A DNA stretch of 64,000 nt from Bog-473 sp036268485. Lineage in GTDB: Bacteria; Actinomycetota; Acidimicrobiia; Acidimicrobiales; RAAP-2. The notes beneath the pieces are model-generated. The model did no database searches. It was not told the DNA's origin and saw only the letters and a program-made list of their open reading frames with translations. Shown one piece after another: positions 25,676 to 34,075 of the stretch. The DNA is taken from assembly GCA_036268485.1 (NCBI GenBank), contig DATAUC010000073.1:5730-69729 (forward strand), written 5' to 3'. Within the stretch, counting starts at the first letter, position 1. The number at the start of each line of letters is the position of its first letter. A program made the position numbers and the translations under genes.

Positions 25676-26947
25676 CTAGTGCCGGATGAAGACGGGCTGG
25701 CGATCCGTGCCGTCGTAGGTGCGGACGTGCTCTTCGAAATCGATGAACAGGGGGGCGTCGGGGTCGAGCTTGCGCTGCAATGATCGATTGGCAATTTTCT
25801 TGTCCAACGCATCCAGACGGAGCAGGGCGGCCGGATCGTCCAGCTCACGCACGTCGAGCTTGGCCCGGGCCGACTGAAAGGCCAAACGGCCGCGTTCGGT
25901 CCTGATCAGCACGCTGGTCCATCCGTCGGTGGAGCCCACGCTGCCGACCGAGATGTCGGCCGAGCGGCCCAGGAAGTCGGCGCACTCGTCGCAACCCTTG
26001 AGGGCCGCCCCGTGGAAGTCCTTGACGGGCTCGTCCACCGCCAGCTCTCCATCGCGGTACTCCACGATCATGCGGCCGCGGATGACGTCCATCTTCGAGA
26101 CCCGGTCCAGGTCCACGCCGCGCTTGTCCCGCAGTTCCTTCAGGGTCAGCGCCTCGTAGTCGAAGTTCTTGGTGCACATCAGGGCGATGCTGAGGACCAC
26201 GGCATCCACCCGGTGGGCGCCGGTCGGCCAGCGTCGAGCCTGCATGGCGCGAAGTCCCTGCACCTCGCAGGGCGTCCCCACCACGGCGATGCGTGGCTTG
26301 GCCGGCAACGAGTACTTGGACAGATCCAGTTCGGCCAGTGCCATGGTCTGGTTGTAGAAGCTGCCCGAAGCGGCCTTGATCTCGGCGGCCGTCGTGGCGA
26401 TGGTAGCCACACCCTTCCACTGCTCGTCTGGGTCGCTGCTGGGCTTGGAGACCAGAGCCCCGTCGATCTCGCCGGCGGCCAGGAGGCTGATCAGCAGCGC
26501 GCTGACCGTGCCGCCGTCCTGCACATCGTCCAACTTGGACGCGGCCCGAACGGCGAAGCTCTCGACCACGGCGCCCAGTCCGTCGGCCGGCGGCCCCCCG
26601 GTGATCTTCCAGTAGGTATCCGAGGCATCGGAGCGGACCTGCGCCGGCAGGACTTCGGCCTCCTCGGTTTCCGACACCGTCGACGGCGGCCACAACGCCT
26701 CGTAGCGCAGGCCGCCCCGGGGGCAGAAGTCCCAGCACAGCGAGCACCCGGTGCACATCTTGACCAGTTCGGGCAGGTTGGTGTCCTCGTCAATGCCGAT
26801 GGAGTTCGACGGGCAGACAGCCACGCAGGTGCCGCACTGAATACAGCGCTCGGCGTGGATGACCCCAGCTTCCAGCTCCCAGAACCACACCTTGCCCGGA
26901 GGCTCGGTGATGCCGTTCATCTGCTCCCGGACGCGATAGCGCTTCAT
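25676..26947 (-). CDS. FrhB/FdhB-type (coenzyme F420) iron-sulfur flavoprotein
   Basis: 423 residues. A 2x[4Fe-4S] ferredoxin domain comes first (C35-x2-C38-x2-C41-x3-C45 and C65-x2-C68-x2-C71-x3-C75). The FrhB N domain and the FrhB C domain follow, with VVGTPCEVQGLRAMQ, ALMCTKNF, KGCDECADFLGRSADISVGS and VGSTDGWTSVLIRTERG. This is the fold of F420-reducing hydrogenase beta subunits and of the N-terminal half of methanogen F420-dependent sulfite reductase. The ATG overlaps the sulfite reductase stop (ATGA), so the pair is co-translated. I infer that it feeds electrons, perhaps from F420H2, to the sulfite reductase. Confidence 0.9.
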   Translation of the reverse strand: MKRYRVREQMNGITEPPGKVWFWELEAGVIHAERCIQCGTCVAVCPSNSIGIDEDTNLPELVKMCTGCSLCWDFCPRGGLRYEALWPPSTVSETEEAEVLPAQVRSDASDTYWKITGGPPADGLGAVVESFAVRAASKLDDVQDGGTVSALLISLLAAGEIDGALVSKPSSDPDEQWKGVATIATTAAEIKAASGSFYNQTMALAELDLSKYSLPAKPRIAVVGTPCEVQGLRAMQARRWPTGAHRVDAVVLSIALMCTKNFDYEALTLKELRDKRGVDLDRVSKMDVIRGRMIVEYRDGELAVDEPVKDFHGAALKGCDECADFLGRSADISVGSVGSTDGWTSVLIRTERGRLAFQSARAKLDVRELDDPAALLRLDALDKKIANRSLQRKLDPDAPLFIDFEEHVRTYDGTDRQPVFIRH

Positions 26948-28674
26948 GAGCCGACCACGGCCGGTGCGCCCGAAATGGTGGCGGCCAGTTCGTCGGCCGG
27001 GGTCCGGCGGGCCCAGATGTGGAAGGGCTCGGCCTCCCTGCGCTCGGCTTGGTAGCGACCGACGATCCGCAGCAGCGCGTCGGGCACCTTGTCGACCGGC
27101 AGCGCGCCGGTGACCCAATCGATGAAGGCGGCGTCAGGACCGAGTGATCCGCCCAGCCCGATGTCGACAGCCTCCTCAATGTGCTCGCCCACGTGCGCAA
27201 TGTCGCCCCGGAACCCGATGTCGGCGATTTGCGGCTGCGCGCAGGAGGCCGAGCAACCCGAGAAGTGCATCCGGATCACTCCGGCATCACCGGTGCCCCC
27301 GCCGTCGCCACCGCTGGCCGACAGCTTGGCGTCGAGCGTGCGGGCCCACTTCACGGCTCGTTCCTTAGTCTCGACGATGGCGAAGCGGCAGAACTCCGAG
27401 CCCGTGCAGGCCACCACCCCGCGTTCAAACGGTCCGGGGAAGGGCGAGTACTGCTGCATGAGCGGCTCGGCCAGAAGGTCATCGACCCGGTCCTCGGGCA
27501 CGCCCGACAGGATGAAGTTCTGGTCGGTACCGATGCGAATGTGTCCGTCGCCGTAGGTCTCGGCCAGACGGGCGGCGTCCACCAGCTCCATGCCGTGCAT
27601 ACGTCCGACCGGTACCGAGCAACCGACATAGACCAGGCCGGGCTGCTTCTGGGGATGCACGCCGACGTGATCCCCCCGGAAGTGGTCGGTGAGTTCCTTC
27701 CCGGCCGGGTCGAGCGAGAACTTGGTCCGCTCGTCCAGCGCAGCCCGAAAGCCCTCCGGTCCGAGTTCTTGGGCCAGGTAGCGCATGCGGGCCAGGCCAC
27801 GGTTCTCCCGGTTGCCCAGTTCGCCGAAGACTTGGGCCACACCGCGGCACAGTTCCACGGCCTGATCGGGCCGGATGAACACGTCGATGTCCGACGCCAT
27901 CCGCTCGCCGTCCGAGAGCCCGCCGCCGATGAGCACGTTGAAGCCGATCGCCCCGTCACTCTGCTGCGCCGGCCACAACCCGATGTCGTTGATCTCAACG
28001 CGGGCGCAATCTTCCAGGCAGCCCGTGACGGCGATCTTGAACTTGCGGGGCAGGTTGGCGTATTCACGGTTGCCGGTAAAGAAGGCCGAAATAGCCTGGG
28101 CCACCGGGAACGCCTCGACGACTTCATGGGCGTCGATCCCCGAGACGGGGCAGGCGCATACATTGCGGGCCGAGTCCCCGCAGGCCTGCACGGTGGTCAA
28201 CCCCACATCCCAGAAGCGCTGCCAGATGCGGGGGACATCGGCGATACGGATCCAGTGCAGCTGGATGTCCTGGCGCGTGGTCAGGTCGGCGTAGCGATTG
28301 CCGAAGACCCGGCTGTCGTCGGGACCCTCGGCGAAGGCGTCCGCCGCCACGCCGATCTCGCGCACCTGGGCGGCCGTCATCACGCCACCCGGCACCTTGA
28401 TCCGCATCATGAAGGCATCGCCGCCCTGCTTCTGCGGGTACATCCCCACCCACTTCAGGCGCTCCATCTCGCCGGGCACCTTGTTGATGGAATCAGCACC
28501 CTGCTTGGAATAGGTGTCAATGATGCTCTGGGCCACTTCGAACGGGTGGCGTGACAGCTTCATCTGCTCCACCGAGTTGAGCTCGCCGACGTTGCGGTAG
28601 GGCCGGACGAACTTCAGCCCGCGCTCACGACCGCGGAATTGCATCCCGTAGGGATTGTCCAGGTCACGGGGCAT
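26944..28674 (-). CDS. Siroheme/4Fe-4S sulfite (or nitrite) reductase
   Basis: 576 residues, the usual length for ferredoxin-type NirA/SirA enzymes. The two ferredoxin-like half repeats are visible, and the cofactor cysteines are C423-x5-C429 (CTGSEFC) and C474-x3-C478 (CSASC). It catalyses six-electron reduction of sulfite to sulfide in the cytosol. Nitrite reductase is the alternative, but the neighbours cysH, cysD, cysN and siroheme synthase point to sulfite. Its ATG overlaps the cysH stop by one base (TGATG), and it is coupled downstream to the FrhB-like gene, which is the likely electron donor. Confidence 0.92.
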   Translation of the reverse strand: MPRDLDNPYGMQFRGRERGLKFVRPYRNVGELNSVEQMKLSRHPFEVAQSIIDTYSKQGADSINKVPGEMERLKWVGMYPQKQGGDAFMMRIKVPGGVMTAAQVREIGVAADAFAEGPDDSRVFGNRYADLTTRQDIQLHWIRIADVPRIWQRFWDVGLTTVQACGDSARNVCACPVSGIDAHEVVEAFPVAQAISAFFTGNREYANLPRKFKIAVTGCLEDCARVEINDIGLWPAQQSDGAIGFNVLIGGGLSDGERMASDIDVFIRPDQAVELCRGVAQVFGELGNRENRGLARMRYLAQELGPEGFRAALDERTKFSLDPAGKELTDHFRGDHVGVHPQKQPGLVYVGCSVPVGRMHGMELVDAARLAETYGDGHIRIGTDQNFILSGVPEDRVDDLLAEPLMQQYSPFPGPFERGVVACTGSEFCRFAIVETKERAVKWARTLDAKLSASGGDGGGTGDAGVIRMHFSGCSASCAQPQIADIGFRGDIAHVGEHIEEAVDIGLGGSLGPDAAFIDWVTGALPVDKVPDALLRIVGRYQAERREAEPFHIWARRTPADELAATISGAPAVVGS

Positions 28675-29354
28675 CAGGCGTGCAGTCCGCACTCGGACTT
28701 GTCCATGCCGGCCCAGCGTCCGGCCCGGGGGTCCTCGCCTTCGGCCACCGGGCGCGTGGTGGGGGCACAGCCGATGGAGACGTAGCCCTGGCTGATAAGC
28801 GGGTGAAACGGGAGATCGTGGTCCTTCAGGTACGAGGCAATGTCATCGTTGGTCCAGGTGACCACCGGGTTGATCTTGACCAGGCCGAACGCGGCGTCCC
28901 AGCTGACCACCGGTGCCTGGGCCCGGGTTGGGCCGTCGACTCGCTTGAGCGAGGTCAACCAGGCCCGATTGCCTTGGACCGCCGCCTTCAGGGGGAGGAC
29001 CTTGCGGAACTGGCAGCACTGCGCGCTCCCGCAGGGGTGGTCAACGGCTTCGGGCACGGGCTTGGTCACGGTCAGGTTGAGGTCGTAGCGACCCCGAATC
29101 TCTTCGACGAAGGCGAGCGTCTCGGGGAAATGGGCCTCGGTGTCGAGAAAGATCACCTCAATGTCGGGGGCCACCTTGGTGGCCAGGTCGATGAGGACGA
29201 TGTCCTCGAACGAGGCGGCCAGGACCAGCGAGCTTCCAAACGTGTCAGCGGCCCATGTGATGACCTTGCTGGCTGGGGCGTGTTCGAACTCGAGATTGAT
29301 GGCCTCGAGCTCTTCGATACTCAATGTCTCTTCTGCCGCGGTCGTCTCGGTCAT
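28674..29354 (-). CDS. cysH: Adenylyl-sulfate reductase (CysH family), variant
   Basis: 226 residues. PP-loop-type sulfonucleotide reductase: SFEDIVLIDL, IFLDTEAHFPET, then SAQCCQFRKVLPL (C113-C114) and the catalytic C222 in SECGLH. APS reductases bind a [4Fe-4S] cluster with CC and a later CxxC; here the second pair reads C196-A-P-T199, so the fourth ligand is Thr. The operon has no APS kinase, so APS is the expected substrate. It is divergent from cysDN and starts a unit with the sulfite reductase. ATG 29354 is preceded by GAAGGG; GTG 29357 is in frame. Confidence 0.9.
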   Translation of the reverse strand: MTETTAAEETLSIEELEAINLEFEHAPASKVITWAADTFGSSLVLAASFEDIVLIDLATKVAPDIEVIFLDTEAHFPETLAFVEEIRGRYDLNLTVTKPVPEAVDHPCGSAQCCQFRKVLPLKAAVQGNRAWLTSLKRVDGPTRAQAPVVSWDAAFGLVKINPVVTWTNDDIASYLKDHDLPFHPLISQGYVSIGCAPTTRPVAEGEDPRAGRWAGMDKSECGLHA

Positions 29355-29473
29355 CACTGTGAGCCCTTCTTCCTAAGCTGGGAGCCAGGTCAGCCTCGGC
29401 GACCCCCAAGAGGCGCCTTCTAGCGTCTCACGACCGGAGCTTGACGCCCGGCAGAATGCAGACCAAAGTATAC

Positions 29474-29490
29474 ATGACCAAATTGGTCAT
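29474..29490. promoter_or_regulatory. Perfect dyad before cysD
   Basis: ATGACCAA-A-TTGGTCAT: 8-base arms around one base, 17 bases before the cysD ATG at 29507 and about 120 bases from the divergent cysH start. TATACA just upstream could be a -10. An Rrf2/CymR-type or other sulfur regulator would fit, but the regulator is not encoded here. Confidence 0.6.
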
Positions 29491-29506
29491 CTTTCGAAGA
29501 GGCCCC

Positions 29507-30517
29507 ATGGACTCCGCAGTGACCTTCCACAACTCAAGAAGCCGACCCTTCTCGGGACCGGCCGGTGGTCGTCCCGGGCAGCAGGATGCCTCGGTGACCG
29601 CGCTGGTGCGCCCGGTGGGCCACCCCTTGGGCCACCTCGATCTCCTCGAGTCCCTCGCCATCTTCATCATCCGCGAAGTGGCGGCCGAGGCTGAGCGCCC
29701 CGTCCTCCTCTTCAGTGGCGGCAAGGATTCGGCCGTGCTGCTGCACCTGGCGGCCAAGGCCTTCACGCCGGGGCGCATCCCCTTTCCCGTGCTGCACGTC
29801 GACACCGGCCACAACTTCTCCGAAGTGCTCGACTACCGCGATGCGCAGGTCGAGGCCGAAGGGGCCCGCCTCATTGTGGCCAAGGTCCAGGACTCCATCG
29901 ACCAGGGTCGGGTGGCCGATCCCGGCCCGGCCGCCTCGCGCAACCGGCTGCAGACGACCACCCTGCTCGACGCCATCAACGCCAACAAGTTCGACGCCGC
30001 CTTCGGTGGTGCTCGACGTGACGAGGACAAGGCCCGGGCCAAAGAACGCGTGCTGTCCTTCCGCGATTCCTTCGGTCAGTGGGATCCCAAGCGCCAGCGT
30101 CCCGAACTGTGGCAGCTCTACCAGGGCAGCGTGCGACCGGGCGAGCACCTCCGCGCCTTCCCGTTGTCGGACTGGACCGAGCTCGATATCTGGCAGTACA
30201 TCCGGCGCGAACGCATCGTCTTGCCCTCCATCTACTACGCACACTCGCGATCGGTCATCGAGCGCGACGGCATGCTGCTGGCCGAGAGCGAGTGGGTGTC
30301 GCCCCAGGGGGCCGAAACGGTTGAAGTCGCCATGGTCCGCTACCGCACCGTGGGCGACGCCACCCTGACCGGCGCCGTGCGTTCGGAGGCGACCACGGTC
30401 GACGACATCATCCGGGAAGTTTCGGCCTCCCGCATTTCAGAACGGGGCGCCACCCGGGGGGACGACCGGTTCTCGGAGACCTCCATGGAAGATCGCAAGC
30501 GTGAGGGGTACTTCTAG
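29507..30517 (+). CDS. cysD: Sulfate adenylyltransferase subunit 2
   Basis: 336 residues from ATG 29507 (GAAGAGG four bases before). PP-loop SGGKDSAVLLHLA at about 66-78, then VLHVDTGHNFSEVLDYRD, GGARRDEDKARAKERVLSFRD and the C-terminal SWTELDIW-type motif DWTELDIWQYI. It pairs with CysN to make APS from sulfate and ATP. An upstream in-frame ATG (29474) lies within the dyad and is rejected as the start. It is followed three bases later by cysN. The dyad before it suggests sulfur-responsive control. Confidence 0.95.
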   Translation: MDSAVTFHNSRSRPFSGPAGGRPGQQDASVTALVRPVGHPLGHLDLLESLAIFIIREVAAEAERPVLLFSGGKDSAVLLHLAAKAFTPGRIPFPVLHVDTGHNFSEVLDYRDAQVEAEGARLIVAKVQDSIDQGRVADPGPAASRNRLQTTTLLDAINANKFDAAFGGARRDEDKARAKERVLSFRDSFGQWDPKRQRPELWQLYQGSVRPGEHLRAFPLSDWTELDIWQYIRRERIVLPSIYYAHSRSVIERDGMLLAESEWVSPQGAETVEVAMVRYRTVGDATLTGAVRSEATTVDDIIREVSASRISERGATRGDDRFSETSMEDRKREGYF

Positions 30518-30520
30518 ACC

Positions 30521-31840
30521 ATGAGCAAGATGCCCAGCTCGCCGCCGGCCGGCGGCCAGGAGCTCGGCGTCGACTCCATGGACCTGTTGCGGTTTGCCAC
30601 CATCGGGTCAGTCGACGACGGGAAGAGCACCCTTATCGGTCGCCTCCTCTTTGACACACTCCAGCTGTTCGATGACCAGATCGATGCCATCAACACGGCC
30701 TCGGAGCGGCGCGGTCTCGGAGAGGTGGACCTCTCCTTTGTGACCGACGGCCTGCGGGCCGAACGCGAGCAGGGCATCACCATCGACGTGGCCTATCGCT
30801 ACGCCGCCACGCCCCATCGCAAGTTCGTCATTGCGGATTGCCCGGGGCACATCCAGTACACCCGCAATATGGCCACCGGCGCTTCCACGGCCGACCTGGC
30901 CCTGGTATTGGTCGACGCCACGGCCGGCTTGCGCGAGCAATCGCGTCGTCACATTTGTATCGCCGCGCTCCTCGGTGTCGACCAGCTCGTCGTGTGCGCC
31001 AACAAGATGGACCTGGTGGACTGGGACAAGTCGGCCTACCAGGGCATCGTCGATGAGATGGAGACCCTGGCCCGCCAGCTCGGCCTCGTCACCTGCACCG
31101 TCATCCCCATCTCGGCCCTCGACGGCGACAACGTGGTCGAGCGCTCGGAATCGGCCCCCTGGTACGACGGCCCCACCGTGCTGGACGCCCTGGAGTCGGC
31201 CAACGCCGGTGGGTGGGCTTCGCAGCATGGCCTGCGCCAGGGCAACGGCGGCCGATTGCCCGTCCAGTGGGTTCTGCGCCAACCCGGCGGCGGGCGCAGC
31301 TACGCCGGCATGGTCAACGGTGGACCGTTCCGCACCGGCGATCCGATCGTGGTGCTGCCCGAAGGCAAGTACTCCACCATCAAGGCCATCGAGACGGCGG
31401 ACGGACCCATCCCCCGAGCCGAGGTGGGGCTGTCGATTTCGCTCACCCTCAATGACGACATCGATATCTCACGCGGTGACCTCATCTCCTCCCTGGAGGA
31501 GCCGCCGACGGTCACCGACGACTTCGTGGCCACGGTGTGCTGGTTCCACGACCGCCCTCTGGTGGCCGGCGACCGCCTCAAGCTCAAGCACACCACCCGC
31601 GTGACCCCGGTCGTGGTCGAGAGTGTCGAGGGGATCTTCGACGTCAACCAACTCGAGGTGTCCGAAGCCAGCGAACTGGCCGAGAACGACATCGGCATCG
31701 TCCGGCTCCGCACCGCCAGCCCGCTGGCGCTCGACTCGTACTCCATCGATCGCATCACGGGCAGCTTCGTCCTCATTGACGAGCTGACGATGGCCACCGT
31801 GGCTGCCGGCATGGTCGGTCCCCCGCGCCTGCACCACTGA
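30521..31840 (+). CDS. cysN: Sulfate adenylyltransferase subunit 1 (GTPase)
   Basis: 439 residues. EF-Tu-like GTPase: GSVDDGKSTLIGRLL (P-loop, about 29-43), DCPGHIQYTRNM (G3) and NKMDLVDW (G4), then two beta-barrel domains. GTP hydrolysis drives APS synthesis with CysD. It ends after the translation-factor domains and has no APS kinase (CysC) fusion, consistent with the direct APS reductase route here. It sits three bases after cysD and one base before the siroheme gene. Confidence 0.95.
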   Translation: MSKMPSSPPAGGQELGVDSMDLLRFATIGSVDDGKSTLIGRLLFDTLQLFDDQIDAINTASERRGLGEVDLSFVTDGLRAEREQGITIDVAYRYAATPHRKFVIADCPGHIQYTRNMATGASTADLALVLVDATAGLREQSRRHICIAALLGVDQLVVCANKMDLVDWDKSAYQGIVDEMETLARQLGLVTCTVIPISALDGDNVVERSESAPWYDGPTVLDALESANAGGWASQHGLRQGNGGRLPVQWVLRQPGGGRSYAGMVNGGPFRTGDPIVVLPEGKYSTIKAIETADGPIPRAEVGLSISLTLNDDIDISRGDLISSLEEPPTVTDDFVATVCWFHDRPLVAGDRLKLKHTTRVTPVVVESVEGIFDVNQLEVSEASELAENDIGIVRLRTASPLALDSYSIDRITGSFVLIDELTMATVAAGMVGPPRLHH

Positions 31841-31841
31841 G

Positions 31842-32483
31842 GTGCCGGTACCGCCGAGCGGGTACTTCCCCGTCTCGCTCAACCTCGCCGGCCGCCCCTG
31901 CCTGATCATCGGTGGAGGACCGGTGGCCGCCCGCAAGGCTCGTCGCCTCCTCGACGGCGGGGCCCTGGTCACCGTGATTGCCCCCCAGATCTGTGACGAC
32001 ATGGCGGCCCTCTCCCCGGTGACGCTCCTCCCCCGGGAGTACGCCCCAGGTGACGTGACCGGGTTCCGGTTGGTGATCACCGCCACCGGCATCACCTCGG
32101 TCGACGGTGCCGTGTTCGACGACGCCGAGGCGGCTGGCGTCTGGGTCAACAGCGCCGACGACATCGCGCACTGCTCTTTCATCATGCCGTCGGTGCACCA
32201 GGACGGTCCGGTAACCGTGGCCATCTCGACCGGCGGGACCAGTCCGGCGCTGGCCTCATGGCTGCGGCGACGGGTGGGCGCTGACCTCGGCCCGGGACTG
32301 GGCCAGTTGGCCGCCTTGTTGGGAGAGGCCCGGACCCGGCTGCGTGACGCCGGCGTCAGCACCGAGCACGTGGACTGGTCGGGGCTGCTCGACGGCCCCC
32401 TGCCCGCCCTGGTGCGCCAGGGTCGGATTGAGGAGGCTCGGGCCCTCCTGGCCGATGTCGTGCGGCAACACATACCCGGCTAG
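31842..32483 (+). CDS. Precorrin-2 dehydrogenase/sirohydrochlorin ferrochelatase domain (CysG N-terminal type)
   Basis: 213 residues from a GTG start. Rossmann motif CLIIGGGPVAARKARRLLDG at 20-39, then VWVNSADDIAHCSFIMPSVH and the conserved ISTGGTSPALASWLRRR. It oxidises precorrin-2 with NAD+ and inserts iron to give siroheme, the cofactor of the divergently encoded sulfite reductase. The uroporphyrinogen methyltransferase part of CysG is absent here and must be encoded elsewhere. Last gene of the cysDN unit; one base separates it from cysN. Confidence 0.9.
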   Translation: MPVPPSGYFPVSLNLAGRPCLIIGGGPVAARKARRLLDGGALVTVIAPQICDDMAALSPVTLLPREYAPGDVTGFRLVITATGITSVDGAVFDDAEAAGVWVNSADDIAHCSFIMPSVHQDGPVTVAISTGGTSPALASWLRRRVGADLGPGLGQLAALLGEARTRLRDAGVSTEHVDWSGLLDGPLPALVRQGRIEEARALLADVVRQHIPG

Positions 32484-32603
32484 CTGCGGCAATGCAGCTG
32501 CAATGGCTATGTCAAGGCTTTGCAATGCCCTTCCTTCACTGTTGAGGTGCGGTCGTGCTCTCCCTGAGCCGACCGGTTGCTCAACCAGAAAGGCGGCAAG
32601 TCC

Positions 32604-33326
32604 ATGAAGGACCTATCGACATTGTTGAGAGTGCCAAGCCGGCGACGTTCGCTCGGGCTTCTGGCGGCGGGCAGCGTTGCCCTGCTCTCCACCGGCGCAC
32701 TCGCCCTCAGCGGCGGATCGGCGTCGGCGTACTCCGACGGTGGAGCAGCTTTCACCGGTCAGGCATCCGCCGTCAGCATCAGCGCGTCGCTGCTCGGTCA
32801 GCCGCTCGTGCCCGTCACCACGGTGCAGGGCACGGGGCCAGTGGCCACCGATGTCTCGTCGACCACCCCCACTCCGTGTGCGCTGAATCCCATCATCCGC
32901 AACGTGCTGGTCTCGGGAGACCTCTGCGCCAACGTGACCACACTGTCTGACGCCGGGATATCGGTCGCGCACGCCTCGGTGGCCAATCTGGCCCTCGGCC
33001 TCGTCACGCTGCCGACCATCGCCATCCAAGGCGTGGCCTCCAGCTCGACCTCGGGCTGTGGTGGTTCCTTTGGATCGACCACCATTGCCTACCTGAGGAT
33101 CGGCACCACGGTGGTCATTGCCAAGCCCACGGCCATCGCGCCGAACACCGTCGTGAACGTGGGCGTGGTCAAGCTGGTCCTCAACCAGCAGATCCCGGAC
33201 TACCAATCGACCAGCGGGCTGACGGTCAATGCCATCGCACTCACGGTCAACGCGCTGGGCCTGGCTCAGCTCAACCTGGACGTGGCGTCGTCCCAGAGTG
33301 GCGTTAACGGCTGCCTGCCCACTTGA
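32604..33326 (+). CDS. Secreted protein, choice-of-anchor P-like
   Basis: 240 residues with a twin-arginine-type signal peptide: RRRSLGLLAAG followed by a hydrophobic core and AGSASAYS, with cleavage predicted near residue 42. The mature part is Ser/Thr/Val-rich, with beta-strand patterns (TVVNVGVVKLVLNQQI, SGLTVNAIALTVNALGLAQL) and two Cys pairs. It resembles the actinobacterial 'choice-of-anchor P' proteins in its VNAL...DVASSQSGV..C ending. AAGGCGG precedes the ATG. It stands alone between the cys unit and a strong terminator. Function unknown, extracellular. Confidence 0.6.
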   Translation: MKDLSTLLRVPSRRRSLGLLAAGSVALLSTGALALSGGSASAYSDGGAAFTGQASAVSISASLLGQPLVPVTTVQGTGPVATDVSSTTPTPCALNPIIRNVLVSGDLCANVTTLSDAGISVAHASVANLALGLVTLPTIAIQGVASSSTSGCGGSFGSTTIAYLRIGTTVVIAKPTAIAPNTVVNVGVVKLVLNQQIPDYQSTSGLTVNAIALTVNALGLAQLNLDVASSQSGVNGCLPT

Positions 33327-33367
33327 ACCGCCTCCGCACCTGACCTTACGGTGCCGCACTGCCTCCG

Positions 33368-33413
33368 AGCCACGCCGTCCAGCCCAATATCGGGTTGGGC
33401 GGCGTGGCTTTTT
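33368..33413 (+). terminator. Intrinsic terminator after the secreted protein gene
   Basis: AGCCACGCC...GGCGTGGCT plus an inner GCCCAA/TTGGGC stem, closed by TTTTT. A long GC stem followed directly by five T bases, 40 bases after the stop codon. Confidence 0.85.
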
Positions 33414-33422
33414 GGCGAGCTC

Positions 33423-33932
33423 CTAGGGCATGGCCACCATGATGACGGACCCGGCCACCAGGAGAACGAGGGCGGCGCTGGCGGTCCAGACCACCATCTT
33501 GGCATCGCGGGCCCGAGCCTCGTCGGTGTCCGGCGCACCTCCTTGGTAGGTGGCGAGCGATACCTGGAGGCGGCGCTCGGCGGGCCAGAGGGTGCCCTCG
33601 GCCAACAGGACGACACCCACGAAGATGGCCAACCCCACCGTCACCCAACCGTCACCCAACCCGTAGGCCCCATGGCTGACCGCGAGCAGCACGAACCCGA
33701 AGGCCGGTATGCCGTACATGCCCCGACCAGCCCAGTTGGTGCCTGGACGGAAATAGCGGGCCACGGTGTCGGGCAGGGGGGCGCCGCCGCCCAGGAGCTT
33801 GCGCAGGCGGGTGGCGGTGGCCGCACTGGTGAGAGTGGTGGCCAGACCCACCACCACGCACGCCACGTGCAGGAGGAGCACGATGTCGAAGACGGGGCCC
33901 TGGGGCTGATGGTGCACGGCGGATATCTTCAC
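33423..33932 (-). CDS. Integral membrane protein, DUF2269-like
   Basis: 169 residues with four hydrophobic helices (FDIVLLLHVACVVVGLATT, GMYGIPAFGFVLLAVSHGA, WVTVGLAIFVGVVLLAEGTL and VVWTASAALVLLVAGSVIM). The arrangement of helices around a loop ending in 'AERRLQVSL' resembles DUF2269-type proteins. No catalytic residues stand out, and it is probably a cytoplasmic membrane protein of unknown role. It is divergent from galT with a striking long inverted repeat between them. Confidence 0.6.
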   Translation of the reverse strand: MKISAVHHQPQGPVFDIVLLLHVACVVVGLATTLTSAATATRLRKLLGGGAPLPDTVARYFRPGTNWAGRGMYGIPAFGFVLLAVSHGAYGLGDGWVTVGLAIFVGVVLLAEGTLWPAERRLQVSLATYQGGAPDTDEARARDAKMVVWTASAALVLLVAGSVIMVAMP

Positions 33933-33948
33933 TCATGGCGTGTCGACC

Positions 33949-33995
33949 CAGGTTTACCCACCCGATCATGCAGCCTGACCGGGTGCGTAAACCTG
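33949..33995. promoter_or_regulatory. 47-base inverted repeat in galT/membrane gene divergent region
   Basis: CAGGTTTAC at the left and GTAAACCTG at the right extend to 19-base arms with two mismatches, separated by nine bases. It lies 17 bases from the start of the minus-strand membrane gene and 80 bases before galT, so one bound complex could control both. Confidence 0.6.
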
Positions 33996-34075
33996 TACCG
34001 TAGAGATGTACACAAGTGGACAAAGAGGCAGCCGCGCATGCTGGTGCACCGGGCAGGACAACTTGGTGATGACAG

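Noticed and set aside
27181..28554. Long open frame opposite the sulfite reductase gene
   Set aside because: A GC-driven antisense shadow; the minus-strand frame has all family motifs. The same holds for long frames opposite atpD (42840-44291) and the wecA-like gene (50331-51491).
29355..29460. Riboswitch (SAM type) before cysH
   Set aside because: I find no conserved kink-turn or pairing pattern; only the dyad is convincing.
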